DNA of 20,738 nucleotides, from contig JAEDGF010000032.1 in the NCBI GenBank assembly GCA_016297645.1, forward strand, positions 1 to 20,738, given 5' to 3'. The notes under the pieces were generated by a model that had not been told where the DNA came from, made no database searches, and saw only the letters and a program-made list of their open reading frames with translations. Of this stretch, positions 1 through 6,277 are shown piece after piece; position 1 is the first letter of the stretch; each line of letters begins with the position of its first letter. This DNA is from Clostridiaceae bacterium (GTDB lineage: Bacteria > Bacillota > Clostridia > Oscillospirales > Acutalibacteraceae). The translations under genes were made by a program, and so were the position numbers.

Positions 1-100
1 GAAAAGCAGGAGAGAACACTGAAAAATATTCGATTTTCTGTTTTGAAAACCCTTTTATATCAAGGATTTCCGGCGGACGAAACGACCAAGTCACCGTAAA
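1..100. other. Sequence beyond the tRNA break; possible end of an integrated element
   Basis: This stretch replaces the expected 3' half of the tRNA. On the plus strand a reading frame is open from the window edge to a TAA at 97-99 (32 codons, ending GFPADETTKSP); it could be the tail of a gene such as an integrase, but nothing identifies it. No other structure was found. From 189 to 328 the sequence is A/T-rich and I see no gene. Confidence 0.3.
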
Positions 101-141
101 ATTTCGAGTCAGCCCCGTTATGACCACTTCGATACCTGTCC
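101..141 (-). pseudogene. 5' half of tRNA-Ser(CGA), broken in the anticodon arm
   Basis: Read on the minus strand from 141, the sequence begins GGACAGG (acceptor 5' strand), then TA, a D-arm with stem TCG/CGG and a GTGG-containing loop, then stem GCTGA and anticodon loop CTCGAAA (anticodon CGA, serine). This matches the layout and wording of clostridial tRNA-Ser as I know it. The 3' strand of the anticodon stem should read about TCAGC but reads TTTTA, and no variable arm, T-arm or acceptor 3' strand follows. A promoter lies about 12 nt before the predicted start of transcription-to-tRNA leader, as expected for a tRNA gene. The interruption point is typical of a tyrosine-recombinase attachment site. 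tRNA-Ser(UGA) can normally read UCG codons, so loss of this gene could be tolerated. The identification rests on pattern recognition, not on a covariance search. Confidence 0.6.
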
Positions 142-159
142 GTGTATTTAACAGAAGAT

Positions 160-188
160 AATATACCAAAAAAAAACCGAGTTGTCAA
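160..188 (-). promoter_or_regulatory. Promoter of the tRNA-Ser 5' half
   Basis: On the minus strand the -35 is TTGACA (188-183) and the -10 is TATATT (165-160), with a 17-nt spacer containing a T-tract. The predicted transcription start, near 153, is about 12 nt before the tRNA-like 5' end. This is a near-consensus housekeeping promoter. Confidence 0.75.
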
Positions 189-328
189 GTTTAATTTTTT
201 TTCAGGTTCAAACAATATAATGTGCGTTAACGGTAGGTAAAAAAAGGGGCTTTTCTCCGTCTGCGGTTCGGCGCTTTGCTGCGGGCGGAAATGAAAACTT
301 TTTTGACCGAAAAAAAGCGCGGTAACTA

Positions 329-357
329 TTGAAAAATGACAGTATATGTTATAAAAT
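329..357 (+). promoter_or_regulatory. Promoter of the two-component/rhamnose gene block
   Basis: The -35 is TTGAAA (329-334) and the -10 is TAAAAT (352-357), with an exact 17-nt spacer. Transcription would start near 364, giving a leader of only about 18 nt that is almost entirely the ribosome site GGAGG (370-374), 7 nt before the ATG at 382. There is no room for a riboswitch or attenuator. No other convincing promoter was found before 4545, so this one probably serves several genes. Confidence 0.7.
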
Positions 358-381
358 AACGGTAGTTTCGGAGGTACAAAA

Positions 382-1053
382 ATGCAGATATTGGTAGTTG
401 AAGATGAAAAGCGTTTGGCTGAGGCATTGCAGCAGCTTCTGTCCGAAAAAAAATATATGGTAGATCTTGCCTTTGACGGCATGGACGGACTCAATATGGC
501 GCTCAGCGGAATTTACGATGTTATTGTCCTTGATGTTATGCTGCCGAAAATGAACGGTTTGCAGGTCGTGAGCGAGCTGAGAAAACAAAAGATCGAAACG
601 CCTATTCTTATGCTCACTGCGAAGGATCAGGTTAGCGACAAGGTCGCCGGGCTGGATGCCGGTGCGGACGACTATATGACCAAGCCTTTTGCTCCCATTG
701 AGCTTTTTGCAAGGATAAATGCGCTCACACGCCGTCAGGGTGAAGTTATCATAGACAAGCTCACTTTTGAGGACACTGACCTCAATTTGTCCACCTGCGA
801 TTTGTCGTGCAAGGACAAGAGCGTTCACCTCAACTATAAAGAATCGGAAATAATGCGTATTCTCATGTCCAACCCCGGGAAAGTCACGACGAAGGACGAC
901 CTTATAGTTAAGGTGTGGGGTTATGATTCGAACGCGGTCGATAATAATGTTGAGGTATATATTTCGTTTCTGCGTAAAAAGCTCGACTTTATCGGGTCGT
1001 CCGCGCAGATAGTTTCGCTGCGCAAAATAGGGTATCGCCTTGAGGTGAAATAA
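382..1053 (+). CDS. OmpR/PhoB-family response regulator
   Basis: A DNA-binding response regulator of 223 residues, the usual family length. The receiver domain covers residues 1-115: acidic pair E7/D8, phosphoacceptor D51 in VLDVMLPKMNG, T79, and K101 in the TKPF motif. The C-terminal winged helix (about 125-222) has the typical NYKESEIMRILMSNPGKVTTKDDLIVKVWGYD-type layout and ends in VSLRKIGYRLE, placing it in the OmpR/PhoB group. It is the first gene after the promoter at 329-357, with GGAGG 7 nt before the ATG. The histidine kinase starts directly after its stop codon, so the two form a cognate pair. The regulon cannot be read from the sequence; downstream genes in the same apparent transcript are candidates. 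Confidence 0.95.
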   Translation: MQILVVEDEKRLAEALQQLLSEKKYMVDLAFDGMDGLNMALSGIYDVIVLDVMLPKMNGLQVVSELRKQKIETPILMLTAKDQVSDKVAGLDAGADDYMTKPFAPIELFARINALTRRQGEVIIDKLTFEDTDLNLSTCDLSCKDKSVHLNYKESEIMRILMSNPGKVTTKDDLIVKVWGYDSNAVDNNVEVYISFLRKKLDFIGSSAQIVSLRKIGYRLEVK

Positions 1054-2310
1054 ATGCTAAAAAAACTAAGACGCCGTTTTACATCTCTTTTGATGCTCAT
1101 AATAGGGACGCTGCTTGTGGTGTTTTACCTCGTTGTCGTTGGGCTTTTGATGATAACGCTCACGGTGAATGTCCGTTCGTCGCTGCACGATTTTGCATCG
1201 GAGGAGTATGTCAGCTTTTTGCCGGATATTTCCGCAGATACGGAGTATGACAGCACACAGGTCTTTCCGATATACTCCGAGGGAGTGTGTGTTGTAAGCG
1301 TCAATTCGGACGGCTCTTATGTTAAACTCAATATCGGTCAGGCACGAATGAAAAGCGAAGTGCTGACGGACGCGGTCAAGGGCGCAGTTGCGACAGATTT
1401 CACCTTTGGGCTTTTGCCTGATCAGATGTTGTTTTTCTACAAAAATACGACGCTCAACGGCACCCGTATTGCCTTTGCGAACGCTTCGCAGTACGCTTCG
1501 TACCTGTGGCGGCTTCTTGTAAGGGGTGCGGTATTGTGCGTCCTTGCGATAATCCTTATTTACATCATGAGCCGATTTTTGGCTCGGACATTCATTAAGC
1601 CGGTGGAAAAAGCATGGGCGCAGCAACAGAACTTTATTGCGGATGCGTCGCATGAATTGAAAACCCCGCTCACGGTCATTCTTGCCAACACGAACATCTT
1701 GCAGGAGCACAAAGCGGATACTGTCGAAGAACAGTACAAGTGGATAGAAAGCACTCAGGTTGAGGCTACGCACATGAAAGAGCTTGTTGATAAAATGCTC
1801 ATTCTTGCGAAGTCCGATAATATGAAAGTTAACAATATGTTCTCCGATGTGGATATGTCGGAGCTTGCGACCCGGCTTTGCCTTCAATTTGAACCCATTG
1901 CTTTTGAAAACGGAGTCGTACTCAACACGGATATTGACGACGGTATAAAGGTTCACGGCGACCAGACCTCTCTGAATCAGATCATGCACATTTTGATAGA
2001 TAACTCCGTGAAGTACGCCGGAACGAGCGGTGAGATATATTTCTCACTTAAAAAGAAGCCGAACGGCTGCTGTCTTTCCACTCGAAATCCCGGGGTCGTT
2101 ATCCCGGAGGAGGATATACCGCATTTGTTTGAACGGTTTTACCGCTCCGACAAGGCGCATACTGCGGGAAAAGGCTACGGACTCGGGCTTGCCATTTGCA
2201 AGAACCTTGCAGAAATCCACGACGCGGATATCACGGTGGAGAGCAACGAAGAAAAAGGCACTGTTTTTACTGTGACTTTCAATGACGGCAAAAAACACCG
2301 CAAAGGATAG
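1054..2310 (+). CDS. Membrane sensor histidine kinase
   Basis: The sensor partner of the upstream regulator, 418 residues. A transmembrane helix at about 12-38 and a second at about 154-175 flank an extracytoplasmic sensor region of roughly 115 residues with no recognised domain. The HisKA dimerisation helix carries the phosphoacceptor H200 in ASHELKTPL. The ATPase domain shows an N-box (HILIDNSVKYA, near residue 310-320), an F-box region (HLFERFYRSD) and the glycine-rich GKGYGLGLAIC. No HAMP domain is obvious between the second helix and HisKA. The ATG begins immediately after the regulator stop codon, so translation is likely coupled. The stimulus is unknown; a cell-envelope or nutrient signal is possible but unsupported. 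Confidence 0.94.
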   Translation: MLKKLRRRFTSLLMLIIGTLLVVFYLVVVGLLMITLTVNVRSSLHDFASEEYVSFLPDISADTEYDSTQVFPIYSEGVCVVSVNSDGSYVKLNIGQARMKSEVLTDAVKGAVATDFTFGLLPDQMLFFYKNTTLNGTRIAFANASQYASYLWRLLVRGAVLCVLAIILIYIMSRFLARTFIKPVEKAWAQQQNFIADASHELKTPLTVILANTNILQEHKADTVEEQYKWIESTQVEATHMKELVDKMLILAKSDNMKVNNMFSDVDMSELATRLCLQFEPIAFENGVVLNTDIDDGIKVHGDQTSLNQIMHILIDNSVKYAGTSGEIYFSLKKKPNGCCLSTRNPGVVIPEEDIPHLFERFYRSDKAHTAGKGYGLGLAICKNLAEIHDADITVESNEEKGTVFTVTFNDGKKHRKG

Positions 2311-2314
2311 TAAT

Positions 2315-2746
2315 ATGACGGACATAGAAAAAGCGAAAAAATTACTCGAAGAAAAAAGTGCATCGATAGTTTTGTGCCGCGGCGGTGAAACGACGGTTTC
2401 AGACGCAAAGGGAATAGCACCGATGATAGGATTTATCGGCGAGAAAAAGGATCTTCGCGGTTTTTCCGCAGCAGACAGAATAGTCGGTAAAGCGGCTGCA
2501 ATGCTGTTCGTTTACGCAGGCATAACAGAGGTGTATGCCGAGGTGCTGAGCGATGCCGGCGAAAAAACGCTGAAAGAGTATTCGATCAACTATTCTTACG
2601 GTAAAAAATGCGATTTCATCGAAAACCGAATGAAAACGGGAATGTGCCCGATGGAGCAAACGGTTGAGAAAATTGATACTCCCGAGGATGCATACAAGGC
2701 TCTTTGCGCGAAGCTCGCGGAACTGAGAGGAGAAACAAAAAAATGA
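2315..2746 (+). CDS. DUF1893 family protein (deaminase-like fold)
   Basis: A 143-residue cytosolic protein resembling DUF1893 (the family of Thermotoga TM1506, which has a cytidine-deaminase-like fold without established activity). Visible family features are the N-terminal LLEEKSASIVLCRGGE strand, the RIVGKAAAMLFVYAGITEVYAEVLS helix-strand segment, and the CPMEQ motif near residue 112. The start chosen is ATG 2315, 4 nt after the kinase stop, because AAAGGA lies at the right distance; an in-frame ATG at 2282 would overlap the kinase by 29 nt and has no ribosome site. The stop overlaps the next ATG (ATGA, 2743-2746), so it is translationally coupled to the phosphodiesterase. The biochemical role is unknown. 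Confidence 0.82.
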   Translation: MTDIEKAKKLLEEKSASIVLCRGGETTVSDAKGIAPMIGFIGEKKDLRGFSAADRIVGKAAAMLFVYAGITEVYAEVLSDAGEKTLKEYSINYSYGKKCDFIENRMKTGMCPMEQTVEKIDTPEDAYKALCAKLAELRGETKK

Positions 2747-3294
2747 AATTTTTGATAGCGTCCGACCTGCACGGCTCGAAGAAGTATTGCGAAATGCTTC
2801 TCGACAGATTTTCGGAGGAAAAGGCGGACAAGATAATTTTTCTCGGCGATGTATTGTATCACGGACCGAGAAACGACCTGCCGGTGGAATATGCACCGAA
2901 AGAGGTCGCGCCTATGCTCAACCGTTTCGCGGACAGGCTCGTTTGTGTGCGCGGAAACTGCGACAGCGAGGTCGATCAGATGGTGCTCGCTTTCCCGATA
3001 CTTGCCGAGTACGGCGTGTTGGAGCTTGACGGCGTGAATGTTTGGATAACGCACGGGCATAAATATAATTCCGATTCGCCGCTCCCGTTTGCAAAGGGGG
3101 ATATACTTCTCCACGGGCATACGCACATTCCGGTAAACGAGGATTGCGGAACATTTCGGTACATGAACCCCGGTTCTCTTTCCATACCGAAGGACGGTTC
3201 CGAGCATTCCTACATGACATATGAAAAAGGCGTTTTTGAGTGGAAAAAGCTTCTTACAAGAGAAGTTTATATGGAATATTGTATAAATAAATGA
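2743..3294 (+). CDS. yfcE: YfcE-like metallophosphoesterase
   Basis: A 183-residue calcineurin-like phosphoesterase, close in length to the YfcE/MJ0936 family. Metal-binding motifs occur in order: DLH at residues 8-10, GDVLYHGPRN, GNCDSEVD, ITHGHKYN and LLHGHTHIP, together supplying the Asp/His/Asn ligands of a dinuclear metal centre. E. coli YfcE hydrolyses phosphodiester model substrates; its natural substrate is not known. The start at ATG 2743 is set by the 4-nt ATGA overlap with the upstream gene and by GAGAGGAGA just upstream; a longer frame from 2704 would run far into the DUF1893 gene. It has no signal peptide, so it should be cytosolic. The link to rhamnose genes 12 nt downstream is unexplained. 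Confidence 0.9.
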   Translation: MKFLIASDLHGSKKYCEMLLDRFSEEKADKIIFLGDVLYHGPRNDLPVEYAPKEVAPMLNRFADRLVCVRGNCDSEVDQMVLAFPILAEYGVLELDGVNVWITHGHKYNSDSPLPFAKGDILLHGHTHIPVNEDCGTFRYMNPGSLSIPKDGSEHSYMTYEKGVFEWKKLLTREVYMEYCINK

Positions 3295-3306
3295 GGAGAG
3301 AATAAA

Positions 3307-4545
3307 ATGAGTTACAGTGAAGCAAAAGCAAAGTACGCGGCGCTCGGTATCGATACCGAAAAAGCGATGGAGGCTCTCGGTAAAACTCCCGTTTCCGTTC
3401 ACTGCTGGCAGGGTGATGATGTTTCCGGCTTCGATTCCGACAAGGCGCTTTCCGGCGGCATTCAGACAACGGGAAATTACCCCGGCAAGGCAAGAACACC
3501 GGACGAACTGAAAGCGGATATCGACAAGGCGTTTTCGCTTGTTCCCGGCAAAAAGAAGCTCAATCTTCACGCTTCTTACGCCGTGTTTAATGACGGAAAA
3601 TTTGTTGACCGCAACGAGATTCGTCCCGAGCATTTTGCCTATTGGGTCAATTTCGCGAAGGAAAGAAACATAGGAATAGATTTCAACCCCACATTTTTCT
3701 CTCACCCCATGGTGAAGGATAATCTGACTCTTTCGTCGCCCGACGAGGAGGTACGTGCATTTTGGGTGGAACACGGCAAGAGATGCCTTGAAATTTCGGA
3801 GTATTTTGCAAACGAAACGGGTTATCCCTGTGTCATGAACATATGGATCCCGGACGGTTATAAAGATATTCCCGCAGACAGAATAGGACCGAGAGCGCGT
3901 TTCAAGAAGAGCCTTGACGAGATTTTGAGCGTTCCGTACGACAAAACGAAGGTGTATGTTACACTCGAATCAAAGGTTTTCGGTATAGGACTTGAAAGCT
4001 ATACGGTCGGTTCGGCGGAATTCTGCATGAATTATGTTGCACAAAAGGGAATTACTCCTCTTATGGATAACGGACATTATCACCCCACCGAGCTTGTTTC
4101 CGACAAAATATCGTCAATGCTGCTTTTTAACGAAAAGATAGCGCTTCATATTACGCGCGGCGTGCGCTGGGATTCCGACCATGTGGTTCTGTTTGACGAC
4201 GAAACCAAGGAGATTTGCAAAGAAATAGTACGGTGCGGCGCGCTTGACAGAGTGTTTATCGCGACTGACTATTTTGATGCGTCGATAAACCGTATTTCGG
4301 CGTGGGTGACGGGACTCAGGAATGTTCAGAAGTCACTTTTGTTTGCTCTTTTGCAGCCCGCCGAAAAAATGAAAAAGTTGCAGGACGAGAGCCGTTTTAC
4401 GGAGCTGATGGTGCTTTCGGAGGATATGAAAACCATGCCCTTCGGTGAAGTGTGGGAGGAATATCTCAGACGCGAGGGCATTGCGGCGGATTATTTTGCG
4501 GAAATCAAAAAATATGAGAACGAGGTATTGTCACTTCGTTCATGA
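3307..4545 (+). CDS. rhaA: L-rhamnose isomerase
   Basis: Converts L-rhamnose to L-rhamnulose, the first step of phosphorylating rhamnose catabolism, in the cytoplasm with a divalent metal. The protein has 412 residues, near the family norm. The N-terminus SVHCWQGDDVSGFD and the segments LNLHASYAVF, GIDFNPTFFSHPM, NIWIPDGYKDIPADR, TPLMDNGHYHPTE and RGVRWDSDHVVLFDDE match RhaA closely and hold the His/Asp/Glu metal and substrate residues. A strong ribosome site (GAGGAGA) precedes ATG 3307, only 12 nt after the phosphodiesterase stop, so it is probably on the same transcript as the two-component system. The rhamnulokinase and rhamnulose-1-phosphate aldolase genes that normally accompany it are absent from the window; lactaldehyde reductase follows. 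Confidence 0.96.
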   Translation: MSYSEAKAKYAALGIDTEKAMEALGKTPVSVHCWQGDDVSGFDSDKALSGGIQTTGNYPGKARTPDELKADIDKAFSLVPGKKKLNLHASYAVFNDGKFVDRNEIRPEHFAYWVNFAKERNIGIDFNPTFFSHPMVKDNLTLSSPDEEVRAFWVEHGKRCLEISEYFANETGYPCVMNIWIPDGYKDIPADRIGPRARFKKSLDEILSVPYDKTKVYVTLESKVFGIGLESYTVGSAEFCMNYVAQKGITPLMDNGHYHPTELVSDKISSMLLFNEKIALHITRGVRWDSDHVVLFDDETKEICKEIVRCGALDRVFIATDYFDASINRISAWVTGLRNVQKSLLFALLQPAEKMKKLQDESRFTELMVLSEDMKTMPFGEVWEEYLRREGIAADYFAEIKKYENEVLSLRS

Positions 4546-4646
4546 CGGAGCTTTCGCAGCCCGATTCGATGTGTATTCTCAGGTTATAACGGACAAAGCG
4601 AGTTTTGCCCGAAATAATATAAAATCAGGAAAGGTGCGATTTGTTT

Positions 4647-5792
4647 ATGAACAGATTTGTTTTGAATGAAACCTCTTATCACGGAGCAGGAGCTATTAAA
4701 GCTATCCCCGAGGAAATCAAGGCGCGCGGTTTTAAGAAGGTCTTTCTTGCTTCCGACCCCGATCTTATAAAGTTCGGTATAACGGGTAAGGTAACGGCTG
4801 TTCTCGATGAAACCGGTATCGCGTACACTGTCTATTCCGATATCAAGCCCAATCCTACCATTGAAAATGTACAGCACGGTGTAAGCGAATTCAAAAATGC
4901 CGGTGCGGACTGCATTGTCGCGGTCGGCGGAGGCTCGTCGATGGACACGGCTAAGGCTATCGGCATTATTATAACCAATCCCGAGTTTGAAGATGTCCGT
5001 TCACTCGAAGGCGTATCGGCGACCAAGAAACCGTGTGTTCCCATTATAGCCGTCCCCACGACAGCCGGAACGGCGGCGGAAGTAACTATCAACTATGTTA
5101 TTACAGATGTTGAGAAAAAGCGTAAATTTGTTTGCGTCGATGTACACGATATCCCCGTTGTTGCGGTCGTTGACCCCGAAATGATGAATTCGATGCCTGC
5201 TTCTCTGACGGCTGCCACGGGCATGGACGCTTTGACGCACGCTATTGAAGGATATATCACAAAGGGAGCATGGGAGCTTTCCGATATGTTCCACCTCAAA
5301 GCGATCGAAATTATTTCAAAGAGCCTTCGCGGCGCAGTTAAAAACGAGAGCTGCGGCAGAGAGGGAATGGCACTCGGCCAGTATATCGCCGGAATGGGCT
5401 TTTCGAATGTCGGCCTCGGCGTTGACCATTCGATGGCGCACACGCTTTCCGCTTATTACGATATGCCCCACGGCAAGGCTTGCGCTACGCTTTTGCCTAC
5501 CGTAATGGAGTATAACGCACCGTTTACCGGTGAAAAATATCGTGAGATAGCAAGAGCGATGGGTGTTAAGGGTGTTGACGATATGTCACAGGAGGAATAT
5601 CGCGCAGCCGCCTGCAACGCCGTTAAGCAGCTTGCCGAGGATGTCGGTATCACGCTTTCGCTCAAAGGCGTTGTCAAAGAGGAGGATGTTCACGCACTCG
5701 CGCTTGACGCATTTGCTGACGCCTGCCGCCCCGGCAACCCGAGAGATACGAGCGTTGAAGAAATCGAAGCTCTTTACAGAAGCCTTATGTAA
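4647..5792 (+). CDS. fucO: Lactaldehyde reductase (iron alcohol dehydrogenase)
   Basis: Reduces L-lactaldehyde, released by the rhamnose or fucose aldolase, to 1,2-propanediol with NADH, which regenerates NAD under anaerobic conditions. About 381 residues, a group III iron alcohol dehydrogenase. It is very like E. coli FucO over its length: NETSYHGAGA, the nucleotide-binding GGGSSMDTAKAIGI, PTTAGTAAEVTINYVITD, KFVCVDVHDIP and ALGQYIAGMGFSNVGLG. Iron ligands are visible as D194, H198, H261 and H275. The start is uncertain: AGGAAAGG (4627-4634) lies 6 nt before an in-frame TTG at 4641 and 12 nt before ATG 4647; spacing favours TTG, while alignment to the family N-terminus (MxNR) favours ATG. 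It follows rhaA by about 95 nt, with no clear promoter between. Confidence 0.93.
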   Translation: MNRFVLNETSYHGAGAIKAIPEEIKARGFKKVFLASDPDLIKFGITGKVTAVLDETGIAYTVYSDIKPNPTIENVQHGVSEFKNAGADCIVAVGGGSSMDTAKAIGIIITNPEFEDVRSLEGVSATKKPCVPIIAVPTTAGTAAEVTINYVITDVEKKRKFVCVDVHDIPVVAVVDPEMMNSMPASLTAATGMDALTHAIEGYITKGAWELSDMFHLKAIEIISKSLRGAVKNESCGREGMALGQYIAGMGFSNVGLGVDHSMAHTLSAYYDMPHGKACATLLPTVMEYNAPFTGEKYREIARAMGVKGVDDMSQEEYRAAACNAVKQLAEDVGITLSLKGVVKEEDVHALALDAFADACRPGNPRDTSVEEIEALYRSLM

Positions 5793-5870
5793 GTGCTCCG
5801 CACGGTAAGCGGAACTCAAAATGCACGGAGCTTGCGTAAAACAAATTCCATGCAGCGATATTAAACGAAG

Positions 5871-5906
5871 ATCAGCCGCCGGATATTTCCGGCGGCTGAT
5901 TTGTTT
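5871..5906. terminator. Shared hairpin terminator between convergent blocks
   Basis: A perfect 12-bp stem (ATCAGCCGCCGG, 5871-5882, with its complement at 5889-5900) encloses a 6-nt loop. On the plus strand it is followed by TTGTTT, giving a fair intrinsic terminator about 80 nt after fucO. The minus side has only a weak T-run (CTTCGTTT), but the stem is stable enough to stop the convergent glycosidase transcript as well. Confidence 0.8.
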
Positions 5907-5979
5907 CAACTTGGTTCGATTTAGCCGATTTGTTTTTGATGAATTATTGCGGCTGATTTGTTGTTGTCGATTTGGTTCG
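5892..5979. repeat. Imperfect local direct repeat inside the truncated lipoprotein 3' end
   Basis: The 14-mer GCGGCTGATTTGTT occurs at 5892-5905 and again at 5949-5962; each copy is followed about 20 nt later by TTGGTTCG (5911-5918 and 5972-5979). The first copy includes the right arm of the terminator. The arrangement suggests a local duplication, possibly connected with truncation of the gene on the minus strand. Confidence 0.5.
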
Positions 5980-6277
5980 GCGGATTTTCTCTGCAATAGG
6001 CGAGTGCCTCACGGAATGCGCCGTAATTATCTTCGGAATTTTCGGAAATGCCGAAAGACGAAGCAGACACGGTGCTGCATTGCGCTATATCCGGTTCTGC
6101 TATATAGAAAACCGAGTTCTGTACTCCGTCAACACGCGTATATACTGTGCCTTCGACTGCGGGCGGTTCCTTTTCGTTCGGAAGCCCCGTGGGGAGAATT
6201 CCTTCCTGTGAACAGCCGAAAACGGAAGAAAAAAGCATGAATATTGCACAGAGAACTGAAAAAAGTGATTGCGTCAT
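5921..6277 (-). pseudogene. Short lipoprotein, probable truncated beta-helix protein
   Basis: A 118-residue frame starting with a lipoprotein signal peptide: MTQSLFSVLCAIFMLFSSVFGC, with C22 as the probable lipidated residue. After a polar linker it reads TVSASSFGISENSEDNYGAFREALAYC, which resembles the opening of right-handed parallel beta-helix (pectate-lyase-like) proteins, where a similar segment precedes the first coil. The remaining several hundred residues such a protein needs are missing: the frame ends after a low-complexity tail (QIDNNKSAAIIHQKQIG) that overlaps the local repeat. Its ATG overlaps the rhamnosidase stop (ATGA, 6274-6277), so it is the last gene of that block. It may be a remnant of a secreted polysaccharide lyase or hydrolase; a genuine small lipoprotein is the alternative. 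The fold assignment rests on a short resemblance. Confidence 0.5.

Noticed and set aside
60..494. Minus-strand frame of 144 codons at the left edge
   Set aside because: It crosses the start of the response regulator and its tail is a translation of the tRNA-Ser fragment; no ribosome site or domain.
2596..3774. Open frame of 392 codons on the minus strand
   Set aside because: It is antisense to DUF1893, yfcE and rhaA, all with family motifs and ribosome sites. Its length reflects codon bias of the opposite strand.
4546..4646. Separate promoter for fucO
   Set aside because: Only weak boxes (GGACAA with TAATAT, spacer 18) are present, so I treat fucO as part of the upstream transcript without excluding an internal promoter.
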